Notes under the pieces: model-generated
Told to the model about the DNA's origin: nothing
The model's database searches: none
What the model saw: only the letters and a program-made list of their open reading frames with translations
Assembly (NCBI RefSeq): GCF_000835495.1
Contig: NW_015622542.1
Span: forward strand, 5,602,485 to 5,666,484
From: Cladophialophora immunda
Lineage: Eukaryota; Ascomycota; Eurotiomycetes; Chaetothyriales; Herpotrichiellaceae
Reading direction: 5' to 3'
DNA: 64,000 nt
Shown: positions 43,448-53,971 of the stretch, piece after piece
Layout of the letters: every line of letters starts with the position of its first letter
Position numbering within the stretch: position 1 is the first letter of the stretch
Position numbers and translations under genes: made by a program

Positions 43448-44120
43448 TTACGGCGACGATAGCCAGCGGCCCTGCTCTTCCTTAAGCTGAACAATGCTAT
43501 CGGGCCGATCCACGCCAGGCAGTTCCTGCGAGATGGGAATATTCCGATGCTCGAGAGTCCACGAGAGGAACTTATAGCTCTCCCGATACCCTGTGACCTC
43601 AGGAGAGAAGCTCGACGCCGAAGGGGTAACCGGCACCACCATGTCCCTCACGTAAATTACAGTGAGCTCATTGATTTTCCACCCTTCCTTCTCAACTTGA
43701 GAAAGTCGATACGTCAGGCGACAGTACGAGAATAACTCATATTCATGGCCGTCGACCTTGAAGCGAATCATAATGCTGGCCGAGGCCTCCGCCAGAGCTT
43801 TTCCCTGCCGAACGGAGATTTCGGCTGGAGTCATGGAATGGATGGCGGTCGTGCCTTTGTTCGCCATTTCTCTAGAGCCCTGGACAAAACCGTCGGCCGT
43901 GTCATCTATCCTATAGCGGGGTACTTCTGTAAGTCGCGGGATAACAAGAGGTGAAGGAAAACAATCTGTACCAGGAGATGGTGATACGAGTCTTCGTGTC
44001 GTTGGGATGATAGCATAAACGCAATTGCTCCCATTGATTCGTATCGCGATACCACCGCTCTCGTACCAGCAGCCTGGCAATGAGCAATTCATCTTGTAGT
44101 GCCGTAAGTTCGGAAGGCAT
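43448..44120 (-). CDS. SnoaL/NTF2-like small protein 2
   Basis: Two exons: 43972-44120 and 43448-43910; 203 residues. The N-terminal helix LLVRERWYRDTNQWEQL precedes CYHPNDTKTRITISW, and the intron (GTACAG to CTATAG) restores TISWIDDTADGF, followed by a conserved MTPAEISVRQGKALAEA strand pair. The layout matches SnoaL-like/ring-hydroxylating-dioxygenase-beta-fold proteins of fungi. Function unknown: cyclase, isomerase or inactive binding protein. It is longer than SnoaL 1 (160 residues) and not closely similar to it. Its 3' end faces the GST-like gene. Confidence 0.82.
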
Positions 44121-44487
44121 GGTGAAAAATGATTATAAGGGGGCGGGGTTTTTTCTTCGCTGTTGGACCCTTGCAACAGGTCTTCGGACAACCCTGAGGC
44201 AGCTCTAGATCCGTCTATTTATTCTAAGCCCGGAACAAATGTCTAGTATATGCCGTCAGCCTAGAAGTTGCTCGTAAACGCAGCGAGGTTGCTGAGCAGA
44301 GGCAGTGTTTAGCGCCCTGCATTTTCGATGCTTCCACTCCAGCCAGGTTCAAGGCTGAGAGTAGACACTGTGAGGTTTGTGGGGGGAGACAAACACTACA
44401 ATGGTGCCCCGCAAATATGTACCCCAGTTCTTGACCTCAAGGGAGTGGAGCTTAGTCGGCTAAAGAGGTCGTCTTTGATACAAGTGC
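44121..44487. other. Intergenic, 5' truncation zone of a dead transporter
   Basis: This lies between SnoaL 2 and the first recognisable part of the transporter remnant. The remnant's first 100-150 codons (TM1-TM3) should fall here but are not found. Confidence 0.5.
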
Positions 44488-45660
44488 GTGTACCCCCTTT
44501 TGTTTACCTGATGGCCATGTACTACACCCGATACGAGCTACATACGCGCATGAGCTTGTGGTAATCTGCAGGCACGATCTCCAGCGCATTTGGAAGAGTA
44601 ACTTCCCTTATCACACATTCAAAGAACCAGACACTGACGTAGTGCATAGCTCCTTGCTTATGTCATCGCCCACATGGATGGTGTGGCTGGCTACAGAGAG
44701 CCTGGAGATGGATCTTTATCATCGAAACCATCGCCACCTGTTTCATAGGGGTCCTGGCCCTGTTTATCTTGCCCGACTGGCCCGAGCAGGCCAAGTTCTT
44801 AAGCGAAAATGAACGAACGGTCCTCCTTACTAAACTTGCAAGAGACATGGGCGAATACGTGGAGACGAAATCGACTCTGCAAATTCTGAAAGATACAATC
44901 ACCAACCCGAAGGTTCTTTTCTGGTGCGTCCTGTCCATTTATGCCGATGTCTCTCTGTCTCCCTGTACAAAATGTCGGTGAATGAATTGGAAGCTGACTG
45001 TTTCTTGCGGAAAGTAGCCTGATGTATTTCGGCACCGCCGTCACCGGCAGTTCGTCTTCGTTCTTCCTACCTAGTATCCTAGAGCAGCTGGGCTGGACTT
45101 CCCTCAAGGCTCAGTATATGAGCATTCTAATCTGGCTAGTTGGATGGGCGTTTTCCATCGTGAACGGATTCGTGTCGGACAAGGTGCAGCGACGCTGGCT
45201 TTTTTTCTGCGTACCTCTGTGCTTTTCCGTCATCGGCTATGCGCTGCTCATCGCACAAAGTCATATCGCAGTGAGCATACGCTACATGGCATTGTTCTTC
45301 GCCGTGGGCGACTGCTTCGCGGCCATCGCCCTATCCTTGACCTGGATGAACAACAACATACTAGGGAGCAAAAAGCGCGGTATCGTCTCTGCGGCCATTC
45401 TCGCCCTGGGAAACTGTGGAAGCGTGCTGGGCAGCAACATCTACCTATCCTTCGAAGCACCAGGCTATCTGACTGGGTTCTCCGTCTCTCTTAGCGCGAT
45501 CATCCCCGCGCAAGTCTCGGCTATTGTCTAGCTCATCTACCTCATTTACGAGAACAATGCTAGAGCCTCTGGCAAGAGGGACCATCTCCGAAATCTCTCG
45601 CAAAAAGAGCAGGATAATCTCAGCGATAGACATCCGTCTTACAGATACGCTTACAGAAGT
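44488..45660 (+). pseudogene. Decayed DAL5-type MFS transporter
   Basis: Remnant of an anion:cation-symporter family (DAL5/allantoate permease-like) transporter. Recognisable pieces in order: VPPFVYLMAMYYTRYELHTR, SAGTISSAFG, LLAYVIAHMDGVAGY, RWIFIIETIATCFIG, LPDWPEQAKFLSE and LMYFGTAVTGSSSSFF with the last five TMs. Defects: no 5' third; a TAA at 44562-44564 where MSLW-Y-SAG is expected; a frameshift near 44704 between GYREP and RWIF; a TAG at 45529-45531 inside a conserved loop, after which coding similarity (LIYLIYENNARASGKRDH, RHPSYRYAY) continues to about 45650. At least one intron (about 44922-45016) is still visible. Not expected to give a working transporter. Confidence 0.82.
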
Positions 45661-46008
45661 CGAATTTCGAAGTTGATGGCGGGAGGATTGGGCGAAGTGA
45701 ATATAGTTGCTCAGCTTATTGACAAAGTAACTCCAGTGTATCTACATTTGTCAGAAGATAGCAGAACCACACAACCCAGGAACATGGAGATACCACCCAT
45801 TTACAACATAATTCCCCGCCTCTCAATGTATACGATGAAATTCTTCTCACATGCTTACTTCTCAAAACGTCCCGCTTTTTTTGAGATTCAGATGTGAGAA
45901 GGAAATCTAATGAGGAATAAGATCAAACTGTTGATGGATATTTGTTTACTGCATCTTCATTCACCGCAATGCGCACCTGGTCTTTACATATCTCCGGTGC
46001 TCGGTTTT
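45661..46008. other. Intergenic region, nothing recognised
   Basis: About 350 nt between the dead transporter and the 3' end of P450 2. No motif. Confidence 0.5.
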
Positions 46009-48109
46009 TTAGTCGTAGCGAGACAGAAACTCGTCTGCTTGCTGGAATTCCTTGCGGAGAATCTCAGCTCTCTCCTGCGACCGTGGTCTCAAAGCGACTG
46101 GAAATTTCTTGGGTGCCGTCAAGAAGCCTTTGGTAAAAGCCGTTTCGACATTGGTATCGACAGGGCCCCCAGTGGCAGACATGTCGAAGAACCACAGCAA
46201 TTTACTCATACTGATAAGCTGGAAACAAACCGGCCAACAGGGGTCCGTAGTTAGCACCACAAACAACCAAAAAAAGAAGCAGAGGGATGGCAGGGGACGT
46301 ACCATTGAATTCTCTGCCATGGTCTGACCAGAGCAAACTCTCCGTCCCGCGCCGAACCCGTACATTTCTCGTCTCCCTTCTTCCCTGATCTCCTCCCCGA
46401 TTATGCCATATCGATTGCCGAGCCACCGGTCCGGCACGAACTCGTCGGGCGACATATACTCGGCCGGATCCCGATGAATGGTCCAGGCATTGGCAAACAG
46501 CATGGTCCCTTTGGGGAGAAAGTAGCCCTCGTACGAATCATCCTGGATCAGCGTATGTGGGATACCGCCTGGAGCGACAGGCCGCCATCGTAACGTCTGT
46601 AGTCGTCCCCAAAAATATAGATTAGCATAGGAGCTCTATCTCGATCAAAAGCCAGAAAATGAAACCTCTACGTGAGACACGGGAACTGGATATTGTACCT
46701 CTTGCATGAGAGCGTTTAGATACGCGTTGTCTTTGACGGCCTCGTAGGTGGGAGGATCCCGAGGTGAAATGGCGTCGATCTCCTTCTGAGCCTTCTTGAG
46801 GATATCCGGGTGAGAGATCATGGCCAGGATGAAATCCAAGATGCTTGAAGAGGTCGTGTCCGATCCGGCTTCCATCTGTAATTTTATGACCCAGTTAGAA
46901 ACCGAGCTCGCTTCAAAAGCTTTTGGTACAACGAGCTTGAGTTGAAACGAAGAGCGACAAAATGACATTCAGTCTGGGTTCGAGTCTTACAAATAGACCG
47001 GCAATGTATCCAAGCCACTCATCACTGATGCCATGCTTCCTCTGGTCCTCAAACATGTGGATCAAGAAACAATCTGGACTTTTACCCTGGTTCAACTTAA
47101 TCCTCGTTTCATCGACCAGCGCGGCGTACAGCTTCTTCTCGTCCCGGCGGATGGCCTTTGCTTCTCGCTTCCACCAGCTGAGCCAGTCCGGCAGGTACTG
47201 CAGCAAGGGGACGGCGTCGACCGGAGGCGTCGCGCCAGGCTCCATGAGGGCCAGGAACCGCTCCATGATGCAGTAGATCTCCTGGATCTTGGCCGATTGC
47301 GGGTCTGGGACGCGCTGTCCGTACACCGACGCGAGGACGACCGCGGCAGAATAGCGCCGGATGTACTGGTAGTACCCCGCCGGGTCGTTCATGATCTGGT
47401 ACAAGGTCTGCGTCGCCTCGGCTTCCTGGATCGGCACAATCTTCTGGATCGAGTTGGCGTTGAGAAACGACTGTGCGACCTTCCTCATCAACCGCCATTC
47501 AGGGCCGTATTCGTTCAGCAGAATGTGGATTTTGTTGGGGAATAACAGCTCGTGCGCGATGTAACTCTTCGGTCGACTCGAATAGATCGATCCTCTCTTG
47601 TCAAATAGTCTAGACCGGCCCATGAATAAGGGGAATATAACATATACAACTCAAGGCTGAGAGACATACTCCTTGACAGGCTGATAGTGGTTCAGCACAA
47701 CCACGTTCTGCGGGCCGAATTTGAGCCCGACGATCGGCCCATACTCCTTGCTGAGCTCGTGGAATCTGAGGGCTCGTGTTAGCTTTGAGAGAACAGAAGC
47801 ACAAAAGCGTGCAGGGACTCGATCATTACTTGAGAAAGGACTTTGCTGGCGGAATCTGGTGCAAGTTCCCTGGCCAGTCAACCGTCAGTCAACAGATTGC
47901 TCTTGCGAGGCGCGATCCGGCACGACGACCAGGCTGACCTCACCGATGATTGGAAGTCCTGCCGGCCCTGGTGGGAAGTTCTTGGGTCGTCTACTGGCGA
48001 TGCCCAGTCGCACGAGGAAAACAACAGTAATCACGGTGACGAGCAATGCCGTCAGCAGCAGCGTTCTGGCGGCCGGAGCCCGTAATAACTCCCAGCGAAT
48101 GTCCACCAT
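46009..48109 (-). CDS. Cytochrome P450 monooxygenase 2
   Basis: Seven exons: 47944-48109, 47830-47869, 47670-47765, 46991-47609, 46699-46875, 46303-46596, 46009-46218; 533 residues with closed phases. N-terminal membrane anchor (LLLTALLVTVITVVFLVRLG) then PPGPAGLPIIG. I-helix EAGSDTTSS, ExxR in QETLRWRP, PDRW, haem loop YGFGAGRRVCSGQ. It resembles the CYP group acting on aromatic/phenolic acids and fungal secondary metabolites (O-methylsterigmatocystin-oxidoreductase-like). ER-bound, needs a cytochrome P450 reductase. The first residues could instead start at 48184; I chose the ATG directly before the anchor. It sits between the dead transporter and the epoxide-hydrolase-like gene. Confidence 0.92.
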
Positions 48110-48693
48110 TTCCCCGAATCTCTGACAGGAGCTCTCTGGCTTCGTACAGTTCCTGGAGATGCACCTCTGGCCCAGATAGTTCATCTACCCTGCCCCATAT
48201 TTCAGAGGAACATGGAGGTGTGTACTCGTTACCCCGGTTTGCGGGGCGACAAGACGGGGCAACGCTCGATTAAGGGGCTGATGTCATTCCAGTCTGCCCC
48301 GTCGACGAGCAGTCTGCGGCGCTTCACGCTGTTTGGATAGAGGATGGGACACGCTGAGTAGAAGAATAGCGTTGGTAAATAGTCTGTGGCGATTGAATGC
48401 CTGTTGCCAATACCGACTCTTCGCCGACTTCGATCGGAAACTGCCTCTCCGGCGACACGCGACGCTCTGAATTACAGCTGACGACAGGTAACATTTGAGA
48501 TCTACAGCGTTGGACGTGTCAAAGAGATTTGATTCGCTTCAAAGGTTTCTCAGGAATAACGTGTTGGCGCGGGGGAAGTAGGTCAAGATCAAATAATCCA
48601 AATGATTCCCTATGTAAAGACCAGGCAATCGACAGACAGATATCCCCCACTATGAATACCTTCGTGTGAACTAGAACAGCCACTATTACCCGT
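48110..48693. other. Intergenic, upstream of P450 2
   Basis: A 580-nt stretch between the P450 2 start and the 3' end of the epoxide-hydrolase-like gene. No gene is seen. Confidence 0.5.
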
Positions 48694-49758
48694 CTAAGCG
48701 GGGATGGCGAGTAGTTCCTTGATGGCTTCTGTCGTTTCGTCGGGACTCTCCATCGTCCAAAAGTGGCCTCCCGGCATGTATTTGACGCGCACTTCTTTGG
48801 CATTCGGAATGTAGTCCCTCGCGCCCTCGTAGAACTCACGCGGCTGGGTTCGACTCTCATAGCCCTGCATGATCATGACCGGGCACTTCCACATTGCCAA
48901 GAGCCGGTTGCGGCGATCGAGCCATTCGGCGCGGAAAGTCGACGAGTTGAAATACCGTGGAACCGCGCGCGGGATCTGCGGATAACAATATTCCTGGATA
49001 ATGCGGGAGAACTGGTCGTCTGGGATTGGCAACTTCGCGATCCAGGTATAGACCCAGACGACGAACCGTTTGGGATCCTCCATAATACCAGTCCAGGGGG
49101 CGTTCATGAAGATATCACCTTGCGGAGCAAGGACAGGATTGAAATGATGGAGGTGTTGCTCCCCTCGTCCATAGCGCAAGACGGCTTCAGGATGCTTAGC
49201 CACGATATAGTCGGCTTGTACCGTGCCTCGATCGTGAGTGATCATGTTGAACTTGGTAGCGGTAATTCCAATAGTCTGAAACATGGCGAACAGGTTGTCT
49301 GCTGCGCCTTCGTGGCGGTAGTCTCCCGCTTTCTTCTCAGACTGTCCGTACCCTTTTAGATCCGGGGCGATGCAACGATAAGTCGTGGCCAACGCTGCCA
49401 TTTGATGGTGCCATTGGTACCAGGAATCGGGGATGCCATGGAGGAACACCACCACCTCGCCAGATGCAGGCCCGGCCTCGACATAGTGGAATCGCACAAA
49501 TTCATGGTCCCCAGGAGCGTCGACAAAGTGATGCGTAAATTCCACGCCGTCCAGAGTCTCCTTGTCCCCTTCTTTGTCAGCAGCTCGAGGCTGGACGGAA
49601 GCAAAGTGCCGGGTTCGTTCTTCAACAAGGGCGTCTGGTGGGATGAAGTCGTCGACTGCCTTTTGAGCTCTAGCACTGAGCTCCGTATATTGATGTGATG
49701 ACATCGTCTCATGGCCAGTTGCCCTTGGCTCCGGCTCCGTCGCCGCTGAAGGAGACAT
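48694..49758 (-). CDS. Epoxide hydrolase-like alpha/beta hydrolase
   Basis: Single exon, 354 residues from the ATG at 49758 (372 if the ATG at 49812 is used). Alpha/beta-hydrolase of the epoxide hydrolase/haloalkane dehalogenase group: oxyanion motif FLHGIPDSWYQW, DLKGYGQSEK, the nucleophile Asp in THDRGTVQADY and the general-base His in MPGGHFWTMESP. The cap region carries the tyrosine-bearing segment. An Asp nucleophile favours epoxide hydrolase, dehalogenase or fluoroacetate dehalogenase over an esterase. It could open an epoxide made by the adjacent P450; lactone opening by this enzyme is less likely. No signal peptide, so probably cytosolic. Confidence 0.88.
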   Translation of the reverse strand: MSPSAATEPEPRATGHETMSSHQYTELSARAQKAVDDFIPPDALVEERTRHFASVQPRAADKEGDKETLDGVEFTHHFVDAPGDHEFVRFHYVEAGPASGEVVVFLHGIPDSWYQWHHQMAALATTYRCIAPDLKGYGQSEKKAGDYRHEGAADNLFAMFQTIGITATKFNMITHDRGTVQADYIVAKHPEAVLRYGRGEQHLHHFNPVLAPQGDIFMNAPWTGIMEDPKRFVVWVYTWIAKLPIPDDQFSRIIQEYCYPQIPRAVPRYFNSSTFRAEWLDRRNRLLAMWKCPVMIMQGYESRTQPREFYEGARDYIPNAKEVRVKYMPGGHFWTMESPDETTEAIKELLAIPA

Positions 49759-50906
49759 ATTTGGTCGCAGCTTCTTCGTGTCGACTTTGGGTGATGGTCC
49801 ACGATGGCACAATATTGCTGCTCACTGTCTGTCGTGATGCTACCCGCCCCAAAAGGGAGAGTTTTTAAGTTGATAATAGAGAGTTAGATCTGCCGTAAGG
49901 TCAGGAGGCTGAACGATTTGCAATACCGAGCCGCCCGGGTGGAAAACAGCACAACTGCGCGGGGCACGGGCGCCCCGCGGCGTGTCAAATGGGTGTCACC
50001 AGTAGGTGGACTGTATGTCAGTGTGGCAGCTCGGATAGCCATGATGATACAGTCAGTCGGATAGAACATGATTCCATGGCGGGGCATTGCAGAACCCAAC
50101 CCAGCCTCCTCCTCCGTGGGGCGTTCACAAAGTTGTCTTGTAGTTCTCGTTAGAGGCCGCATTCTCTGGCTTACCCACCTAGTTTACTCATGAACAAGAA
50201 CCACGTCCAACAGATACGGCTTGATCCTACATGGCGAATGGAAGCCGCTTTACCCTGGGCATGAACTGACCCTTTTGGTTCAGCTTCTCTAACAAGGGTG
50301 TGAGGACAAAACAGGAAAGTTTGAACGAAGCCTTGAATGCTGCCTGTGCGAGAAGTGTGTCAGAATAAGAACATTCCATTCTTTTTCTTCTCATCGTATA
50401 AGGAAGGATGGTCCACCCTCGTCCACCCTTCGATTCCACCATGCAGCCCGGAGTATATCAGCAGAAGACAGGGAAGAAGGCCGGGAGGGCGTCGACGGTG
50501 TCTCCAATCTCGACAAACCTGCCACAACAAGAGAGACGAGGCGGATGAAAATGCTCCCAACGCCCAATTCGGTTTGGAAAGACATACTCCAAGCACGCCC
50601 GTTGAAGATGCAATGTGATTGGCAAAGAAGGGAGCTCTCCATCCAGATCCTGAAGCGACCAAACGTGGGAAGCATAGCAACGCTGAGGTAGCATTGGCTA
50701 ATGCACAAGATGACCTGTTGATCACGGACCCTATGAGAGGCCTGGGAATCCTTCCTAGAGCCCCGGTACCACTGCGAGAAGAGCCATCATCAGACAATAT
50801 AAAGGGACCAAGGGTAAGCTCGTCTCAGAGGTATCAGGGACATGCCAACTGCACTCCTGGAACTACTTTCGTCTCCCCCAACAGTCTCCTCTACATAAGT
50901 CCCACC
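49759..50906. other. Intergenic 1.1 kb, phosphatase promoter
   Basis: Divergent region between the hydrolase and the secreted phosphatase. Frames at about 50337-51089 are open but show no motif other than the phosphatase exon. TATAAAG at 50798-50804. Confidence 0.5.
50798..50804 (+). promoter_or_regulatory. TATA-like box (TATAAAG)
   Basis: Lies 109 nt upstream of the phosphatase ATG at 50907, a suitable distance for a core promoter with a short leader. Confidence 0.5.
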
Positions 50907-52071
50907 ATGGTGCGTCTCGCAACGTCCTTGCTGCTCGGCAGTGCTTTCTCTACCGTCTCTGCCTATATCCAATACTCGACTGTGACCGGCTACTTCCTGC
51001 AAGACGACAATGCGACCAATGCTACCACATTTGACTATGTAAGTGAAGAGCAAATACTAAGCAATTGCGAAGAAGGAGAAGAAAGATGAGGGAAATCCCT
51101 TTCTAATGATGCTTCCTCTCCAGACCGCCACCAACTTCGGTCTCATCAACCAGAGCTACCCAACCGACCCGTCCAACGCGGCATCATTGACCCAGTGGCA
51201 GAGATTCGCCCTAGTCATTGCCAATCTCACCAAGTCCGCCCCCTCGAATGTGCAGTATAAACTGCTGTTCATGGGCCGCCATGGCGAAGGCTGGCACAAC
51301 GCTGCCGAATCTTACTATGGCACTCCCGCCTGGAACTGCTACTGGTCCCTTCTCGATGGCAATGCCACGGCGACATGGTCCGATGCCCACTTGACCAACA
51401 ATGGAATCGCCCAAGCGCTTGTCGCCAACAAGTTCTGGCTGTCCCGTATTCAAGAACAGAAGATCCCCACGCCGCAAAAGTACTACGTGTCGCCCTTATA
51501 CCGGTGCCTGTCGACCGCAAACCTGACATTCTCGGGCCTCCCGTTGCCGCCAAACGAGCCGTTCATCCCGACGGTCAAGGCCCTGCTCAGGGAGTCGATC
51601 TCGGAGCATACGTGCGACCGCCGCTCCAACAAGACGTTTATCCACGCCCAGTTCCCCACGTACAAGTTCGAGCCCGGCTTCCCAGAGACCGATCAGCTTT
51701 GGACCGGTGTCACGGCGGAGACCGACTTGGCTCAGGACGCAAGATCAACGACGTTGCTCGACAACATCTTCTCGACGGACAAGTCTACTTACTTGTCCTT
51801 CACCTCCCACTCTGGAGAGCTCGGCTCGATCCTGAGAGTCCTCGGGCACCGATCCTTTTCGCTCAACACAGGTGCGGTGATTCCAGTGCTGGTGAAGGCC
51901 GAGACGATTGCCGGGGTGAGCACGATCTCGACGCAGGCTTGGACACCCAGCCCACACTGCACCGCGCCTCCCCTTACCAGCGTCAGCACTGGCGCGAATG
52001 GAGGGTGTGTGTGTCCCAACAGTGCCGCGCCGGTGACGACGACGTTGCCCCCTTTTGCGGCGAGCACTTGA
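50907..52071 (+). CDS. Secreted histidine phosphatase (PGM-like)
   Basis: Two exons: 50907-51038 and 51124-52071; 359 residues. A signal peptide (MVRLATSLLLGSAFSTVSA) predicts secretion. Histidine phosphatase superfamily, branch 1-like: FMGRHGEGWHN holds the catalytic His, the second Arg is in SPLYRCLSTA, the acid/base Glu in LLRESISEHTCDRRSNK, and the second His in FTSHSGELGSIL. Many NxT/NxS sites suggest glycosylation. A Ser/Thr/Pro-rich tail with CVCP ends the protein. It may act on extracellular phosphate esters; it is not a typical phytase. It looks unrelated to the catabolic block. Confidence 0.92.
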
Positions 52072-52227
52072 TTCGACAGTCCAGAAAGGTATTGCATTAG
52101 ATGGGATGGTGTTCAGTCAGATTCAGCGAGCTGGTATCAACGGTAGTTTAGAAGATATACGAGGGAGCAGCGTGGGAAGGAGAAACATCGAACTGGACGC
52201 AAAAAGTAGAAATTGTATAGTCGATAA

Positions 52228-53610
52228 TTAGGCGATGAGAAGTCCTCTGATATCTGCGCTCGGCTTCTCCCCTGAAATCATTTCGCCCATGACAAACCCC
52301 GTCCCCAGACTCAGACTGATTCCCCACGGACCGTGCCCAGATGCTATCCACACGCCGCCCTCCCCGGGTCGCAGACCGAGGAAGTGTTCAGGTATCTTTC
52401 CGATCACCGGGGTCCCTCTCTGACTGACGGGCCGGAAACAGAGTCCCTCCCTGACGGTCTCGAGATCGTCTTGGTTGACTTCATCGCCTTCCTTCGCGAG
52501 ACCCGTCAACTGCACGGTCGTCTTGCGGAGCGACTTGATGCTCTCCGGGTCGATCATGGCTTTGACGTCGCTCGCCAGCTCGGGCAGCGGGAGGGAACTG
52601 TCGTTGAGGCCGCCAAGCCAGATCTCCGCCTCGCCGTTGCGGGCGAGCCGCGCGAATGCTTCCATGGCATACGACCAGTGGCGCCCGGGGGCACAGTATA
52701 TCGAGTAGCAGAGCCAGTTGTCGCTGCCGCCGCCGATGTTTCGCTTCGCGGCATCCACAAAGGGCGTATTGTACCGCGGCGACTTGACCACGATGCTGTG
52801 CCCGGCTAGCGGCTCGATGGGGATCTGCAGCTTGCTTTCGGGGAACAGAGTCTTGAAGACCCTCGGGGTCCATGCGCCTGCGGAGATGAGGATGTCTTTG
52901 CACTCGAGCTCCCTGGTATCGACGTCGTCGGCATTGCTTGTGGACTGCAATTTGATCCCCTTCAGGGATCCGTCATCGTCGGTAAGGATACCCGTCGCCT
53001 TGGTCGAGAGATGGACCTGGACGCCTCTCTTCTTGCACTCGTCGAGCAGGAACTCGCACAGCTCACGGGGCTCGATCTGCGCACAACTCTCTGGCCCTGA
53101 GATCGTCTCGAGTGTCCCACCGGGCTGAGGAGTCCACACGGCAGGCGATCCGTCCGGGTTGAGCATCTCGCCCCCAGCGCCACCGCCACCGGTACTGTCC
53201 CTTCCGCCGGCATCAGGATTCGACGATCCCGCCGCCTCAGCCCGACTGGTCCCTTCGCGCAACCAATCGCCCTTCCTGTCCGTGGCTGTCGACTTCTTCG
53301 CAGCCACGCGCTCGTCGACGCTCAGGTTGTACGTGTGGCTGCCGGCGTACCCCCACCTGCGCGGACCGTTGTGCTTCTCGGCCAGCTCGCGGTGCAGGCG
53401 GAACGAGAGCGCGCCCAGCGACGCCACGGGCGGGCTGAACCAGTCGGCGGCGAGGAATCCGCCCGCAAAGCCGCTGGCCGAGGCGAGCAGTGCGGGCGAG
53501 GAGTCGATGATATGAATTGTTTTGGCAGGCGACGACGAGGCCCGCGCCAGCGAGAGGTAATACGCCGTCGAGAGGCCGATGATACCTCCGCCGAGGATCA
53601 CCGTGGACAT
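52228..53610 (-). CDS. DAO-type FAD-dependent oxidoreductase
   Basis: Single exon, 460 residues. D-amino-acid oxidase/glycine-oxidase-like flavoprotein: the N-terminal FAD dinucleotide loop VILGGGIIGLSTAYYLS starts at residue 4, followed by the GFAGGFLAADWF substrate-side motif, and the C-terminal PVIGKIPEH...GVWIASGHGPWGISL flavin segment. A glycine-rich insert (about residues 120-150) is unusual and low-complexity. These enzymes oxidise amine or amino acid substrates to imines; the substrate is unknown. The 3' end faces the phosphatase gene. Confidence 0.9.
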   Translation of the reverse strand: MSTVILGGGIIGLSTAYYLSLARASSSPAKTIHIIDSSPALLASASGFAGGFLAADWFSPPVASLGALSFRLHRELAEKHNGPRRWGYAGSHTYNLSVDERVAAKKSTATDRKGDWLREGTSRAEAAGSSNPDAGGRDSTGGGGAGGEMLNPDGSPAVWTPQPGGTLETISGPESCAQIEPRELCEFLLDECKKRGVQVHLSTKATGILTDDDGSLKGIKLQSTSNADDVDTRELECKDILISAGAWTPRVFKTLFPESKLQIPIEPLAGHSIVVKSPRYNTPFVDAAKRNIGGGSDNWLCYSIYCAPGRHWSYAMEAFARLARNGEAEIWLGGLNDSSLPLPELASDVKAMIDPESIKSLRKTTVQLTGLAKEGDEVNQDDLETVREGLCFRPVSQRGTPVIGKIPEHFLGLRPGEGGVWIASGHGPWGISLSLGTGFVMGEMISGEKPSADIRGLLIA

Positions 53611-53971
53611 CTTTGCCTTGGTAGCCTTGAATCTATTAGTTGCTCTCTTTGTCTCAAGCCAAGGAGGTGGTTAGGAGAAGGGGAAAGCACGGCTTCTCTA
53701 CATAGCGATGATAATACGATCCTTTCCACGTGCTGCTGCATATCATATGCTGCAAGAAGTCGACGCCCTTCGATCGAACGCTCTTCATCGCATTGTCGCA
53801 GTTCTCCGCCCCCAGGCGTTGTCGATAATGAATGACGCACTCAACGCGTTTTCCGCGTGCTGGAATCGCGTCTTCCGGCGTCCCCACAAAAATTTCTTTG
53901 AAAACTGCGTCAAGATGCGGCCGTCGTTCTCAGCGTTCCTTCAACCAGCAGCGGCGTGCTTCTAGCTTTCG
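53611..53971. promoter_or_regulatory. Divergent promoter, DAO-type enzyme / LETM1-like
   Basis: A 360-nt region between head-to-head genes. No coding motif. Confidence 0.45.

Noticed and set aside
44328..45531. Intact MFS transporter gene
   Set aside because: A conserved-position TAA, a frameshift near 44704 and a TAG at 45529 cannot all be removed by plausible introns, and the first three membrane segments are missing.
46913..47623. Plus-strand frames of 130-170 codons opposite P450 2 and opposite the 2OG oxygenase
   Set aside because: They are antisense shadows of GC-rich coding exons with clear conserved motifs on the minus strand.
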